Source: Superficieibacter electus (GTDB lineage Bacteria; Pseudomonadota; Gammaproteobacteria; Enterobacterales; Enterobacteriaceae). From it: a stretch of 64,000 nucleotides of DNA. This document shows positions 50,028-59,974 of this stretch, piece by piece. The stretch lies in assembly GCF_002915575.1 (NCBI RefSeq), contig NZ_PQGD01000027.1, positions 1 through 64,000 on the forward strand, given 5' to 3'. Under the pieces are notes generated by a model. That model was given only the letters and a program-made list of their open reading frames with translations, searched no databases and was not told where the DNA came from. Positions within the stretch are counted from its first letter, which is position 1; each line of letters opens with the position of its first letter. Both the position numbers and the translations under genes were made by a program.

Positions 50028-50672
50028 CCCGGTGGCGCTGCGCTTACCGGGCCTACAGGGAGAATGGCGTGGTGTTTTAACGTATGGCGTTTTCCTGTAG
50101 GCCGGATAAGGCGCAGCCGCCATCCGGCATTGCACATGACGCGGCCTGCGCTGTACTGCCTTCCCGGTGGCGCTGCGCTTACCGGGCCTACAGGAGAATG
50201 GCGTGGTGTTTTAGCGTATGGCGTTTTCCTGTAGACCGGATAAGGCGCAGCCGCCCTCCGACATTGCACATGACGCGGCCCGCGCTGTACTGCCTTCCCG
50301 GTGGCGCTGCGCTTACCGGGCCTACGGGGAGAATGGCGTGACGTTTTAACGTATGGCGTTTTCCCTGTAGGCCGGATAAGGCGCAGCCGCCATCAGGCAT
50401 TGCACATGACGCGGCCCGCGCTGTGCTGCCTTCCCGGTGGCGCTGCGCTTACCGGGCCTACGGGGAGAATGGCGTGGTGTTTTAACGTATGGCGTTTTCC
50501 TGTAGGCCGGATAAGGCGCAGCCGCCATCCGGCATTTCACATGACGCGGCCTGCGCTGTACTGCCTTCCCGGTGGCGCTGCGCTTACCGGGCTTACGGGG
50601 AGAATGGCGTGTTGTTATAGCGTATGGCGTTTTAATGTAGGCCGGATAAGGCGCAGCCGCCATCCGGCATTA
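50028..50672. repeat. REP/BIME tandem array, five copies at about 135-bp period
   Basis: The core GGTGGCGCTGCGCTTACCGG begins at 50031, 50166, 50300, 50436 and 50571, spacings 135, 134, 136 and 135. Each unit also has the spacer GAGAATGGCGTG with GTATGGCGTTTT, an inverted REP GGCCGGATAAGGCGCAGCCG, and a second spacer with CATGACGCGGCC. The spacers differ completely from those of the 114-bp array, so the two arrays expanded independently. It fills the gap between ytfH and cpdB, with no other gene. Confidence 0.92.
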
Positions 50673-50710
50673 TCGGCTCAGGAGCAGCGATGTACGCCTG
50701 AGCCACACAC

Positions 50711-52654
50711 CTATTTACGCAAATCCAGCTGGTAAATCGCAAAACCGATATCATCGGTGGTAACCTGATGCATCGGATACTGCGCTTTCTCCTTAATAAA
50801 CGCCGCCGCTTTCTCCGATGGCGAGGTTTCAAAACGGATATCCAGCGGCGTGTCGCTGTGGATCGGTGCCAGACGCCAGTTATTGTCTGCCGCCGGATGG
50901 ATTTCTCCATGCCGTTTTGATTCCGCACCAATCCACGCCGCCAGCACTGCACGGTTTTCATCCGGTGACGCAAACGCGATATGTTCATCGCCCGTCCCGG
51001 CAAACTTGCCGCCGTAAGCGCGATAGTTATTGGTGGCAACCAGGAACGTGGCGTTGGGATCGACAGGCTTGCCGTTAAACGTCAGATTTTTGATCCGTTC
51101 CGCCTGCGGGTTGATGCTCTGACATTCGCCGTCATAGCGTGCGGGCTGGGTGACATCAATCTGATAGTTCACGCCATCAATCACATCAAAATTGTAGGTG
51201 CGGAAATCATCCCAGTTAATCAGCGACTGCGGTTTGCTGCTGTGCGGATCGATTTGATTAAACTGCCCGGCGGAGCACTCCAGCCATTCCTTCACTTCCT
51301 TGCCGCTGGCTTTAACCACCACCAGCGTATTGGGATAGAGATACAAATCCGCCGCGTTACGGAAGGTCAACTGACCCTTTTCCACCTCAACATAGCTTGC
51401 CGGATCGTTTTTACGTCCGCCCGCTTTAAACGGTGCGGCGGCGGAGAGCACCGGCAGCTTCGCCAGATCCGGATCGCCCTGAATAAAATGCTCAACGTAG
51501 GCTTTCTGCGCGTTATTCACCACCTGCACTGTTGGGTCGTCCTGCACCAGCGACAGATAGCTGTACATGTTATCGGCAGATTTACCGATTGGCTTACTGA
51601 CAAACTCGCGGGTGGCATCATGGTCAGCTTTTAACACGTCCACCAGTTTTTCATCTTCTGCGGCCAGCGATTTTTTCGCCGCCGCGTCATAAATTGGGCG
51701 CGCCTCTGCTTTTGCCTGAGTGACCTGCCACTTTCCGCCATCATTATTTACAACCAGATCCACTACGCCCAGATGATCGCCCCACATGCCCGGCATCACT
51801 GCGGGGATGCCGTTAAGCGTACCTTTGTTGATATCTGCGCCTTTAATACTGGCAAAATCTTTTGACGGGAACACCGCGTGGGCATGGCCGAACATAATAG
51901 CGTCTACGCCCGGCACTTCGCTGAGGTAGTAAACGGAGTTCTCTGCCATCGTTTTATACGGGTCCGCTGACAAACCGGAGTGAGCAATCACTACCACAAT
52001 ATCCGCGCCTTTCTCGCGCATCTCCGGAACATATTTGCGCACGGTCTCGGTGATGTCGTTGACCGTTACTTTGCCAGAAAGATTAGCCTTGTCCCAGGTC
52101 ATGATCTGCGGCGGCACCACACCGATGTAGCCGATGCGCAACGTGTGACTTTCTCCCTGCTGATCTTTCACCTGCGTCTCTTTGATCAGGTACGGCGTAA
52201 ACAGCGGCTTTTGCGTTTTCACATCCATTACGTTGGCGTTAACGTAGGGAAACTTCGCCCCTGCCAGCGCGTTTTGCAGGTAGTCGAGACCATAGTTAAA
52301 CTCGTGATTGCCGAGGTTGCCCACCGCGTAATCCAGCGTATTGAGTGCTTTATAGACCGGGTGAATCTCGCCTTTTTTCAACCCCTTCGCCGCGGCATAA
52401 TCGCCCAGCGGGCTGCCCTGAATGATGTCGCCGTTATCCACCAGCACGCTATTAGTCGCTTCGCTGCGGGCAGCATTAATCAAAGTAGCCGTGCGGACCA
52501 GTCCGAATTTTTCCGTCGGGGCGTCCTTGTAATAATCAAAATCCATCATATTGCTATGAAGATCAGTGGTTTCCATAATACGGAGATCGACCGTTGCCGC
52601 ATTCACACTTGCCACGATCAACGTGGCCAGCAGCGTTACACTAAACTTAATCAT
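50711..52654 (-). CDS. cpdB: 2',3'-cyclic-nucleotide 2'-phosphodiesterase / 3'-nucleotidase CpdB
   Basis: CpdB is a periplasmic bifunctional enzyme that salvages 2',3'-cyclic nucleotides and 3'-nucleotides. The signal peptide ends at residue 19 (ASVNA-A). The metallophosphatase domain has [24 protein letters not shown] and [11 protein letters not shown]. The C-terminal 5'-nucleotidase domain has [21 protein letters not shown] and NNYRAYGG. It is 647 residues, as in E. coli. ATG 52654 was chosen because AAGG lies at proper distance; the upstream ATG at 52663 overlaps that site. Confidence 0.96.
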   Translation of the reverse strand: MIKFSVTLLATLIVASVNAATVDLRIMETTDLHSNMMDFDYYKDAPTEKFGLVRTATLINAARSEATNSVLVDNGDIIQGSPLGDYAAAKGLKKGEIHPVYKALNTLDYAVGNLGNHEFNYGLDYLQNALAGAKFPYVNANVMDVKTQKPLFTPYLIKETQVKDQQGESHTLRIGYIGVVPPQIMTWDKANLSGKVTVNDITETVRKYVPEMREKGADIVVVIAHSGLSADPYKTMAENSVYYLSEVPGVDAIMFGHAHAVFPSKDFASIKGADINKGTLNGIPAVMPGMWGDHLGVVDLVVNNDGGKWQVTQAKAEARPIYDAAAKKSLAAEDEKLVDVLKADHDATREFVSKPIGKSADNMYSYLSLVQDDPTVQVVNNAQKAYVEHFIQGDPDLAKLPVLSAAAPFKAGGRKNDPASYVEVEKGQLTFRNAADLYLYPNTLVVVKASGKEVKEWLECSAGQFNQIDPHSSKPQSLINWDDFRTYNFDVIDGVNYQIDVTQPARYDGECQSINPQAERIKNLTFNGKPVDPNATFLVATNNYRAYGGKFAGTGDEHIAFASPDENRAVLAAWIGAESKRHGEIHPAADNNWRLAPIHSDTPLDIRFETSPSEKAAAFIKEKAQYPMHQVTTDDIGFAIYQLDLRK

Positions 52655-52843
52655 CAGAGACATCCTTTTTGATCTGACACACAAAAGAAAATGTATATAC
52701 GTTCTGTTGCTTACAGAAGTGTGAATCTTGCCATGTATTTTGATAACAAAAATGTAACGGTTATCACAGATGGCGAATTATTTTCGGATAGGGTATAAAT
52801 AAAACAATGAGTTAATACCACTATCGTCTGAGAGAGGTGGAAA

Positions 52844-53587
52844 ATGCTACAACAAATATGTGAGCTTGCCCGACGCGCGGGCGACGCCATTATGCAGGTC
52901 TATGACGACGTTAAACCGATTGAAGTGACCAGCAAGCAGGATGATTCTCCGGTAACCGCAGCAGACATTGCCGCCCATAACGTGATCATCGAAGGGCTAC
53001 AGGCGCTCACGCCGGATATCCCGGTGCTGTCGGAAGAAGATCCGCCTGCATGGGAAGTCCGTCAGCACTGGCAACGTTTCTGGCTGGTCGATCCGCTGGA
53101 TGGCACCAAAGAATTTATCAAACGTAACGGCGAGTTTACCGTCAATATCGCGCTGATTGAGCAGGGTAAACCGGTGCTGGGCGTGGTATATGCGCCGGTG
53201 CCGAAAGTGATGTACAGCGCAGCTGAAGGTAAAGCCTGGAAAGAAGAGTGCGGGGTGCGTAATCAAATTCAGGTGCGTGATGCCCGTCCGCCGCTGGTGG
53301 TGATCAGCCGCTCGCATTCTACCGATGCAGAATTGCAGGAATATCTCCAGCAGTTAGGCGAACATCAGACAACCTCTATCGGCTCCTCGTTAAAATTCTG
53401 CCTTGTTGCGGAAGGGCAGGCGCAGCTGTATCCGCGCTTCGGACCCACCAACGCCTGGGATACCGCCGCAGGCCATGCGGTCGCCGTTGCTGCCGGGGCG
53501 CACGTTCACGACTGGCAGGGGCGTACCCTTGATTACACGCCGCGTGAATCTTTCCTCAACCCCGGCTTCCGGGTGTCTATTTACTGA
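52844..53587 (+). CDS. cysQ: 3'(2'),5'-bisphosphate nucleotidase CysQ
   Basis: CysQ hydrolyses 3'-phosphoadenosine 5'-phosphate to AMP, controlling PAPS and PAP levels during sulfate assimilation. It belongs to the lithium-sensitive inositol-monophosphatase family, 247 residues. The metal motifs are VLSEEDP and [13 protein letters not shown], and the C-terminal [27 protein letters not shown] precedes ATG 52844. Its 3' end overlaps convergent ytfJ by 11 bases. Confidence 0.96.
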   Translation: MLQQICELARRAGDAIMQVYDDVKPIEVTSKQDDSPVTAADIAAHNVIIEGLQALTPDIPVLSEEDPPAWEVRQHWQRFWLVDPLDGTKEFIKRNGEFTVNIALIEQGKPVLGVVYAPVPKVMYSAAEGKAWKEECGVRNQIQVRDARPPLVVISRSHSTDAELQEYLQQLGEHQTTSIGSSLKFCLVAEGQAQLYPRFGPTNAWDTAAGHAVAVAAGAHVHDWQGRTLDYTPRESFLNPGFRVSIY

Positions 53588-54134
53588 GTAGCTGACGCAG
53601 CAGGTTCACCACCTGCTGCACTTCCTGCTGAGTCAATGCGCCGTCTTTTGCCCAGCGCACGCGGCCTTCTTTATCCAGCACGACCACTGCCGATCCCTTT
53701 TCTTCCAGTTGCCATGCCTGGCGAGCGGCACCGTCACTATCAACAATAAACTGCGACCACGGATAGAGCTTTTTGTTGCTCTCGATGCTGCTGCGCACAA
53801 ACATCGCTGAACCGGGGATGGCATCGTCGGTATTGATGATGGTAGTGGTCTGATAGTTATCGTGAGGAAAATTTGCCGCTTTAATGGCTTCGACCAGATT
53901 CGCATTCATCTCTTTCGCTGAGGTACGTCCGGCGATGTGTTGCAGCAGTCGCACTTTTCCGCTGAGCTGCGAGCTATTCCAGTTTTTATAGCTAAACTTG
54001 TCGTTACTCAGGATGAGCTCGCCACGGTCAGCAATGCCAACGGGCGGTACGCGCTGGTTATCTTTAAAGTTATGGGCAGATGCCATTATCGGCAGTATCA
54101 GGCACACAGAGGCCATCAGCGTTCGTAAAGTCAT
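53577..54134 (-). CDS. ytfJ: Periplasmic thioredoxin-like protein YtfJ
   Basis: This 185-residue exported protein has a signal peptide ending at about residue 20 (IMASA-H) and a thioredoxin-like fold (YtfJ_HI0045 family). [28 protein letters not shown] and [20 protein letters not shown] match E. coli YtfJ. It lacks the CxxC redox motif, so it is not a standard disulfide enzyme. Function unknown. AAGGAAGCACC precedes the ATG. It is divergent from ytfK, with 321 bases between. Confidence 0.92.
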   Translation of the reverse strand: MTLRTLMASVCLILPIMASAHNFKDNQRVPPVGIADRGELILSNDKFSYKNWNSSQLSGKVRLLQHIAGRTSAKEMNANLVEAIKAANFPHDNYQTTTIINTDDAIPGSAMFVRSSIESNKKLYPWSQFIVDSDGAARQAWQLEEKGSAVVVLDKEGRVRWAKDGALTQQEVQQVVNLLRQLLSK

Positions 54135-54455
54135 GGTGCTTCCTTTTTATGCAGGTGATCCGACCACTTACGGCGGAATGTTAATAATATGTGCTATTTT
54201 TAACCTTTTCCCGCAAACAGGGTGCCAATTTGCGGTCGAGCGCACATATTCGGGAAAAAATGAAGGCTTATACTGCCTTTGTTCAATGTCTGAAAAGAAA
54301 ATTCTGATTAATTGTAATCAAACGGTAAATAAACTTATGCATGCTGTGTCTTACGGACGTTCTGGTCTATAGTCATAGGGCATTAAATTTGCGTCTTAAC
54401 CAGTTGGGCCAAATGTGGCACCACAAGGGCGTAATCTTCAGCAGGAGTTAAAAGA
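54135..54455. promoter_or_regulatory. ytfJ-ytfK intergenic region
   Basis: This 321-base region contains no gene. A -10-like TATAGT at 54368-54373 lies 82 bases before ytfK with no recognisable -35 at normal spacing, which fits an activator-dependent promoter. E. coli ytfK is controlled by PhoB and CRP, but I could not place either box with confidence. Confidence 0.4.
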
Positions 54456-54662
54456 ATGAAAATTTTCCAACGCTACAACCCGCGTCAGGTGGCGAAGTAC
54501 GTGAAGATCCTGTTCCGTGGACGGTTGTACATCAAGGACGTAGGTGCTTTTGAGTTTGATAAGGGTAAGATCCTTATCCCTAAGGTGAAGGACAAGCAGC
54601 ATTTGTCTGTGATGTCCGAAGTCAATCGTCAGGTTTTGCATCTGCAAACTGAGATGGCGTAA
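54456..54662 (+). CDS. ytfK: DUF1107 protein YtfK (stimulator of (p)ppGpp synthesis)
   Basis: This 68-residue small basic protein is nearly identical to E. coli YtfK ([38 protein letters not shown]). In E. coli it binds SpoT and favours (p)ppGpp synthesis during phosphate and fatty-acid starvation. It has no signal peptide or membrane segment. AGGAG at 54439-54443 precedes the ATG. A strong hairpin follows 40 bases after the stop. Confidence 0.95.
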   Translation: MKIFQRYNPRQVAKYVKILFRGRLYIKDVGAFEFDKGKILIPKVKDKQHLSVMSEVNRQVLHLQTEMA

Positions 54663-54702
54663 TCAACGTGCTATGCAGTAAAAAATATAAGCAGTAAATA
54701 AA

Positions 54703-54724
54703 AACGGCCCCAGAAGGGGCCGTT
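54703..54724. terminator. Bidirectional terminator between ytfK and ytfL
   Basis: A 9-bp perfect stem, AACGGCCCC and GGGGCCGTT (54703-54711 and 54716-54724), has an A-run on the left (a U-run for minus-strand transcripts) and GATGTTT on the right. It lies between convergent ytfK and ytfL and probably serves both, better for ytfL. Confidence 0.85.
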
Positions 54725-54745
54725 GATGTTTCTGGAGGTGGAGAA

Positions 54746-56083
54746 TTACGCTGCGCCTTTCTCTTCGGCGTCCGGCAGTTTTGGCGTGAGCACCGCCGGT
54801 TTACTGTCGATGCGTGTCACCAGTAGCTGATCGATACGATAGTTGTCGATATCCACCACCTCGAATTTGTAGCCAGAGAATTTCACTGAGTCAGTGCGTT
54901 TGGGGATCTTGCGCAGCATATACATCATAAAGCCGCCAATGGTCTCGTAGTTGCCGGACTGCGGAAAATCGTCGATATCCAGCACCCGCATCACATCATC
55001 AATTGGCGTGCCGCCGTCAATCAGCCACGAGTTTTCATCACGGGCCACAATCTGTTCTTCCATCCCCTGGCCAACCAGATCGCCCATCAACGTGGTCATT
55101 ACATCATTCAGAGTGATGATACCGACGACCAGCGCGTATTCGTTCATGATGACCGCAAAGTCTTCACCCGCCGTTTTAAAACTTTCCAGCGCTTCGGAGA
55201 GCGTCAGGGTATCCGGCACAATCAGCGTATTGCGAATTTGCAGGCCGCTGCTTAGCGCCAGGCTTTGATTGGCGAGCACCCGGTTAAGCAGATCTTTGGA
55301 ATCAACATAGCCGATGATATGGTCGATATCTTCCTTACAGACCAGGAACTTAGAGTGCGGATGTTCCGAGACTTTTTTCTTCAGGCTCTCTTCGTCTTCG
55401 TGCAAATCAAACCACACCACGTTTTCACGCGAGGTCATGGAAGAGGGAACGGTACGGGATTCGAGTTCAAACACGTTCTCAATCAGCTCATGTTCCTGCT
55501 TACGCAGCACTCCCGCCAGCGCGCCAGCCTCGACCACCGCATAAATATCATCAGAGGTGATGTCATCTTTACGTACCATGGGTAGCTTGAACAGACGGAA
55601 GATGTTGTTTGCCATGCCGTTAAAAAACCACACCAGCGGCGTGAAGATAAACAGGCAGAAGCGCATCGGGTTGATGATGCGCAAAGCCACAGCTTCAGGC
55701 GAAATCATACCGATGCGTTTCGGGGTCAGGTCGGCAAAAAGAATAAACATGCCGGTGACGAGAGAGAAGGAGATGATAAAGCTCAGTTGCTCTGCCATTT
55801 CAGGTGAAACAAAACGGATCAGGACATTGTAAAACGCGGGTGAAAACGCAGCATCGCCAACGATACCACCGAGAATGGCGACGGCGTTAAGGCCAATCTG
55901 TACAACGGTGAAGAAGGTGCCAGGGTTCTCCTGCATTTTCAAAATGCGTTGAGCGTTGATGTTGCCGTCATCGGCAAGGAGTTTGAGTTTAATCTTTCGT
56001 GAAGCGGCAAGTGAAATCTCAGATAACGAGAAAAACGCACTCACGGCTATCAGGCAAAGTATTACTAAAATACTGTTTAACAT
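54746..56083 (-). CDS. paeA: Polyamine export protein YtfL (PaeA)
   Basis: This 445-residue inner-membrane protein of the CorC/HlyC family exports cadaverine and putrescine in E. coli and Salmonella. The N-terminal DUF21/CNNM membrane domain (about 1-195, four segments, with FFSLSEISLAASRKIKLK and FADLTPKRIGM) is followed by two CBS domains (about 205-325) and a C-terminal CorC_HlyC domain (about 340-425, NYETIGGFMMYMLRKIPKRTDSV). The frame and length agree with E. coli. In E. coli msrA lies next on this side; here it is replaced by another cluster. Confidence 0.94.
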   Translation of the reverse strand: MLNSILVILCLIAVSAFFSLSEISLAASRKIKLKLLADDGNINAQRILKMQENPGTFFTVVQIGLNAVAILGGIVGDAAFSPAFYNVLIRFVSPEMAEQLSFIISFSLVTGMFILFADLTPKRIGMISPEAVALRIINPMRFCLFIFTPLVWFFNGMANNIFRLFKLPMVRKDDITSDDIYAVVEAGALAGVLRKQEHELIENVFELESRTVPSSMTSRENVVWFDLHEDEESLKKKVSEHPHSKFLVCKEDIDHIIGYVDSKDLLNRVLANQSLALSSGLQIRNTLIVPDTLTLSEALESFKTAGEDFAVIMNEYALVVGIITLNDVMTTLMGDLVGQGMEEQIVARDENSWLIDGGTPIDDVMRVLDIDDFPQSGNYETIGGFMMYMLRKIPKRTDSVKFSGYKFEVVDIDNYRIDQLLVTRIDSKPAVLTPKLPDAEEKGAA

Positions 56084-56137
56084 ATCTTATCCAGCCATAG
56101 GCCAGATCCTCGGAAGGGAAGTTTGAACTACACGATA

Positions 56138-56180
56138 ACCGATCCGAAGGCACTGGATCGGTAATTTCTCGGGTAGTATA
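56138..56180 (-). promoter_or_regulatory. ytfL promoter candidate and leader hairpin
   Basis: On the minus strand a -10-like TATACT (plus-strand 56175-56180) lies about 95 bases before ytfL. Just downstream of it an 8-bp perfect stem, ACCGATCC and GGATCGGT (plus-strand 56138-56145 and 56155-56162), would form in the 5' leader. Attenuation or translational control is possible but not shown. Confidence 0.45.
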
Positions 56181-56246
56181 GCGTAAGGCGGGGGAGGGCT
56201 GCCAGAGGGGCAATGGCCCTGACGCAGTGGCCAGGGCAATAGAAGG

Positions 56247-57794
56247 TTATTTTAGCGTTGACAGTTGCGCGTCGCCGCTGAAGCGGCGACTGGCTTCACC
56301 GCCCCATACCTGGTCATATTCATAGCCTGTCAGCTGCTTAATAACCTGGCGCGTTTCGCCATCACAGTCGCGATAATCACCGCCCAGCTTACGCCGCGCC
56401 ACTTCTTTGATCAGCAATTTATGCGTTTCCCGCGTGAGCCTGAATTTATAGGTAGTGTAAAAACTTACCGCCAGCAGTGCCGCGGTGGCAAAGATCATCA
56501 GGCTGATAATCGCATGCAGGGCGCTTTCCGGCTGAACGCCGTTGCCTTTCACAAAACCGGCTTCCTGCAACACGATGCCGATAATAAGAATGGCCAGTGC
56601 CACGGTACTTTTACGCGTTAGTACCATTACTCCTGCAAAAATACCTTCCCGTCGTTGTTGGGTGACCATTTCGTCAATATCCGGGATAAAACTGTAAATA
56701 TTCCATGGAATATAATAAAGCCCGGCTCTGGCTGCGCCCAGAAGAATAAACACGGCGGACAGTAGCAAGGTGGGAACATTAATTTTGGTCAAAAATACTG
56801 TAAATAAAAACGCCAGCACCAGTATTATACAACTATAGGAAAGGCGCAATGCACCCGAGGGGGTAACATTAAAGCGGTTGAGTAACTGCATAAAACCAAA
56901 GGTACCGGGTACGGCGGCGAAGGCGGCAATACTTAACCAGCCGGAAACGGCGGAAGCATCCTGATTCAGACAGTAAACCACGTAATAGGTGAAAACCGAG
57001 CCGAATACGTCCATCGCGGTAAACGAAAAGATATAAATAATAATATGCAGGCGGAATGCCCGGATGCGAAACGACGACAGCAGATCCAGTACCAGATATT
57101 TCAGGTGATTAAGCAGGCCGCTACTGCGATTCACCTGCGGCTGGAAATGCCCCTCTTCCTGGACATCTTTGGCTTCCCACGTACACCACCAGGTTGTGAA
57201 TACTGCTACGCAGAAAATGACGGAAAAGAGCAGGCCAGTCAGGGTATAGGTAAACGAGTTATCCTTGCCGGTAAACTGCATAATCAGCCCTGGCACTGAG
57301 ACCGCCAGAAACCCTCCTAACTGCGAGCAAATCATCCGCACACCGGAGAGGCGGCTACGCTCGTTATAACGGTTGGTCATTTCTGCCGCCAGCGTTTCCC
57401 CCGGGACGAGCACCATTGCCGATAGCAGTTCGATAGAAAGATAGGTTCCGAGATAATACCAGTAACCCATATCCGTTACCCATAATAAGGCATAGAGAAA
57501 CATTAACGGGGAACTGATTAATAAAAAGAACCGACGCCGGCCAAATTTTCGCCCAAGCCAGGTGTCGCCAAAATTATCGGTAATATATCCCATAATAGGG
57601 CTGAGCAACGCATCAATAACTCTGGCGATAGCGAATATCGATCCGGCTTCGAGAACCGACAGCCCGCAGTAGGTGGTATAGAAAAACAGAAGCCATGTTC
57701 CGATAATTGCGAAGGCTCCTCCGCCAAATAAATCCGTCACGCCGTAACCGATTGCCACGCCATAACCGACTCTTCTTTCAGTTGGTTTAACCAT
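56247..57794 (-). CDS. GPH family sugar:cation symporter
   Basis: This 515-residue membrane protein of the glycoside-pentoside-hexuronide (MelB/YicJ/YihP) family has about 12 segments. N-terminal features are GYGVTDLFGGGAFAIIGTWLLFFYT, ARVIDALLSPIMGYITDN with the family aspartates, and GRKFGRRRFFLL after helix 2. A central LGAARAGLYYIPWNIYSFIPDIDE stretch and a hydrophilic 60-residue C-terminal tail follow. It is the last gene of an operon with four oxidoreductases, 79 bases after them, and presumably imports their sugar or glycoside substrate. The ligand is unknown. Confidence 0.88.
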   Translation of the reverse strand: MVKPTERRVGYGVAIGYGVTDLFGGGAFAIIGTWLLFFYTTYCGLSVLEAGSIFAIARVIDALLSPIMGYITDNFGDTWLGRKFGRRRFFLLISSPLMFLYALLWVTDMGYWYYLGTYLSIELLSAMVLVPGETLAAEMTNRYNERSRLSGVRMICSQLGGFLAVSVPGLIMQFTGKDNSFTYTLTGLLFSVIFCVAVFTTWWCTWEAKDVQEEGHFQPQVNRSSGLLNHLKYLVLDLLSSFRIRAFRLHIIIYIFSFTAMDVFGSVFTYYVVYCLNQDASAVSGWLSIAAFAAVPGTFGFMQLLNRFNVTPSGALRLSYSCIILVLAFLFTVFLTKINVPTLLLSAVFILLGAARAGLYYIPWNIYSFIPDIDEMVTQQRREGIFAGVMVLTRKSTVALAILIIGIVLQEAGFVKGNGVQPESALHAIISLMIFATAALLAVSFYTTYKFRLTRETHKLLIKEVARRKLGGDYRDCDGETRQVIKQLTGYEYDQVWGGEASRRFSGDAQLSTLK

Positions 57795-57873
57795 TTTTTT
57801 ATTTCCAGAGTAATGTAGGGTTTATAGCACCCGGCCAGAGGTCGGGTGCGCTGTAATACTGGAATTGATAATA

Positions 57874-58896
57874 TTATTGCGTGATGTTAATCCATTGCCT
57901 TAATTGTGAAGAGCGATAAATTGCCTCCACGATATATAAGGACTTAGCTGCTTGTTGAATATCAATATATTCGCTGTCGGCTTCATGCTGAATAGCGCGA
58001 TAAAATTGCTGGATGGCCTTTTGATGACCTATTCCCCAGTAATTTTTACCGTTACCCGTGGGTGGATTGTCACTGGCGAGGGCGACCCGTTGGTCACCAG
58101 AAATCTGCCACAGCGTGTTATCTCTCAGTTGCAGCATGCCCTTTTCACCGTGGACCTCCAGCAGCAGCGGTGAGTCAGCAGTATGATTATTTGTCGCCCA
58201 GAACAGGCCGCGCGCGCCGTTATGCAGGGCAAAGGTCGCCATCGCGCTATCTTCGGTTTCGATGGTACCTGCCAGTGGGCCACTGTCGACCACTCCTTTC
58301 ACGCTGTCCACGCCACCGGCAAACCATTGCATCAGATCCAGAGTATGAATCGCCTGATTAATCAGCAGGCTACCGCCTTCCGTCGCAAAGCGTCCGCGCC
58401 AGGGGCTGTCGCTGTAATACCCCCCCAAGCGAGACCAGGTGAGTACGGCTTTGATGCTGAGCATTTTGCCCAGCACATTTGACGCCAGTACCTCGCGGAC
58501 GGCCAGGCTGGTAGGATTAAAACGGTTTTGATAGCACACCCCCAGGATACCCGTCGCGCGCGCCGCGGCGTCTGCTATTTCAGCCACTTCCAGGCTATTC
58601 ATGCCAACCGGTTTTTCGCTAAAAACCGTCTTGCCGGCGGCCAGCGCGTCAAGGATCATTGTTTTGTGCAGGTAATGCGGGGTACAGATATGCACAACGT
58701 CAATGTTTTGATCCTGCAACATTTCCCGGTAATCCTGATAGAAATGACAGCCGTAGGACGTTGCCAGCGCTTGCCCCTTCACGATATCGGTGTCCACGAT
58801 GGCACGCAGATGCGCACCCGTCGTATGCCGCAGCGCCTCAACATGACAGATATGAATGGCACCACAACCGATAATCGCGGCGTTTATCGCCCTCAT
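57874..58896 (-). CDS. Gfo/Idh/MocA family oxidoreductase (1)
   Basis: This 340-residue NAD(P)-dependent sugar dehydrogenase-type enzyme has a Rossmann loop IIGCGAIHICHVEAL at the N-terminus, the catalytic EKPVGMNSLEVAE motif and the C-terminal domain with WRGRFATEGGSLLINQAIHTLDLMQWFAGG. ATG 58896 follows AAGGAGCC. It lies 10 bases after oxidoreductase 2 in the operon. The family covers inositol and glucose dehydrogenases, keto-sugar reductases and NAD-dependent glycosidases (GH109). The substrate cannot be read from the sequence. Confidence 0.88.
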   Translation of the reverse strand: MRAINAAIIGCGAIHICHVEALRHTTGAHLRAIVDTDIVKGQALATSYGCHFYQDYREMLQDQNIDVVHICTPHYLHKTMILDALAAGKTVFSEKPVGMNSLEVAEIADAAARATGILGVCYQNRFNPTSLAVREVLASNVLGKMLSIKAVLTWSRLGGYYSDSPWRGRFATEGGSLLINQAIHTLDLMQWFAGGVDSVKGVVDSGPLAGTIETEDSAMATFALHNGARGLFWATNNHTADSPLLLEVHGEKGMLQLRDNTLWQISGDQRVALASDNPPTGNGKNYWGIGHQKAIQQFYRAIQHEADSEYIDIQQAAKSLYIVEAIYRSSQLRQWINITQ

Positions 58897-58906
58897 GATT
58901 GGCTCC

Positions 58907-59974
58907 TTAGCGACCCGCGTTTGCCAGCATTTGCGCTTTGACGCACAGTTCGGCAGCTTTAAAAGCATGTGCCTGGCTCATCGCATTTTCCGTACGGTTG
59001 AGGCAGTCTTTGATCAGTTCGCCAAAGAACGGGAAGCCAACGTTGCCCGCCACCGGATAACGGAATTCCCCCGCTTTATTGACCAGATAAACCACGTCCT
59101 GCTCGCCGCGCGTGATGTCCACGTATTTGCGGATCTCAATGTACCCCTCGGTACCAAGCAGTGTCAGACGGCCGTCTCCCCAGCTTGACAGGCCATCCGG
59201 CGTGAACCAGTCGCAGCGAAAATAGCCGGTTGCCCCGTTGTCGCCAGCCATCATCGCATCGCCGAAATCCTCGAACTGCGGATACTGCGGATGATTGACG
59301 TTGCGCACCTGGCTTGCCACCACCCGCGCGTCGCTGTTGCCGGTATAAAACAGGAACTGTTCGATCTGGTGACTACCAATGTCGCAGAGAATGCCGCCAA
59401 AAAATTCTTTTTCGTAAAACCAGTCAGGACGACCCTGACCTTCACGATGTGGCCCGGTACCCAGTGTCTGAATAACGCGGCCAATGGCTCCTTCCTGTAC
59501 CAGTTGCCCGGCGAAAACCGCGCTTTCGACATGCAGACGTTCGCTGTAGTAAACCGCGTATTTACGCCCGGTTTCCGCCACCTTACGCTTCGCCACCTCA
59601 AGCTGAGCGAGGGTGGTCAGCGGGGCTTTATCCGTAAAATAATCTTTTCCGGCATCCATTACTTTCAAGCCCAGCGCACAACGCTGGGAAGGAATTGCCG
59701 CGCCCGCCACTAACTGCACGCTTTGGTCATTAAGGATGGTGTCCAGTGAATCGGCGATTTTTACCTGCGGATATTGGCGAACAAAGGCATCGACTTTGGC
59801 CGGGTCAGGATCATAAACCCACTTCAGCGTCGCGCCTGCCTCAATCAGCCCGTTACACATCCCATAAATATGCCCGTGATCCAGTGCGGCAGCGGCGATA
59901 ATAAAGGTACCGGCCTGTACCACCGGCTGTGGTTTACCTTTCGGGGCGTAGTTCATTCCATCATTGAGGCTCAT
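58907..59974 (-). CDS. Atypical Gfo/Idh/MocA family oxidoreductase (2)
   Basis: This 355-residue protein has the Gfo/Idh layout but unusual motifs. The N-terminal strand AAAALDHGHIYGMCNGLIEAG lacks the usual GxGxxG. The usual EKP motif is replaced by YFTDKAPLTTLAQ, which keeps the lysine. YSERLHVESAVFAGQLVQEGAIG, GGILCDIGSHQIEQFLFYTG and WFTPDGLSSWGDGRLTLLGTEGYIEIRK follow. It is a distinct subfamily, and reduced or altered cofactor use is possible. ATG 59974 follows CAGGAG and overlaps oxidoreductase 3 by four bases. Confidence 0.85.
   Translation of the reverse strand: MSLNDGMNYAPKGKPQPVVQAGTFIIAAAALDHGHIYGMCNGLIEAGATLKWVYDPDPAKVDAFVRQYPQVKIADSLDTILNDQSVQLVAGAAIPSQRCALGLKVMDAGKDYFTDKAPLTTLAQLEVAKRKVAETGRKYAVYYSERLHVESAVFAGQLVQEGAIGRVIQTLGTGPHREGQGRPDWFYEKEFFGGILCDIGSHQIEQFLFYTGNSDARVVASQVRNVNHPQYPQFEDFGDAMMAGDNGATGYFRCDWFTPDGLSSWGDGRLTLLGTEGYIEIRKYVDITRGEQDVVYLVNKAGEFRYPVAGNVGFPFFGELIKDCLNRTENAMSQAHAFKAAELCVKAQMLANAGR

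Noticed and set aside
50028-50735. Long open frames in the repeat array upstream of cpdB
   Set aside because: They arise from translation of the repeated REP units, occur on both strands and repeat the same peptides; no ribosome-binding site or family match.
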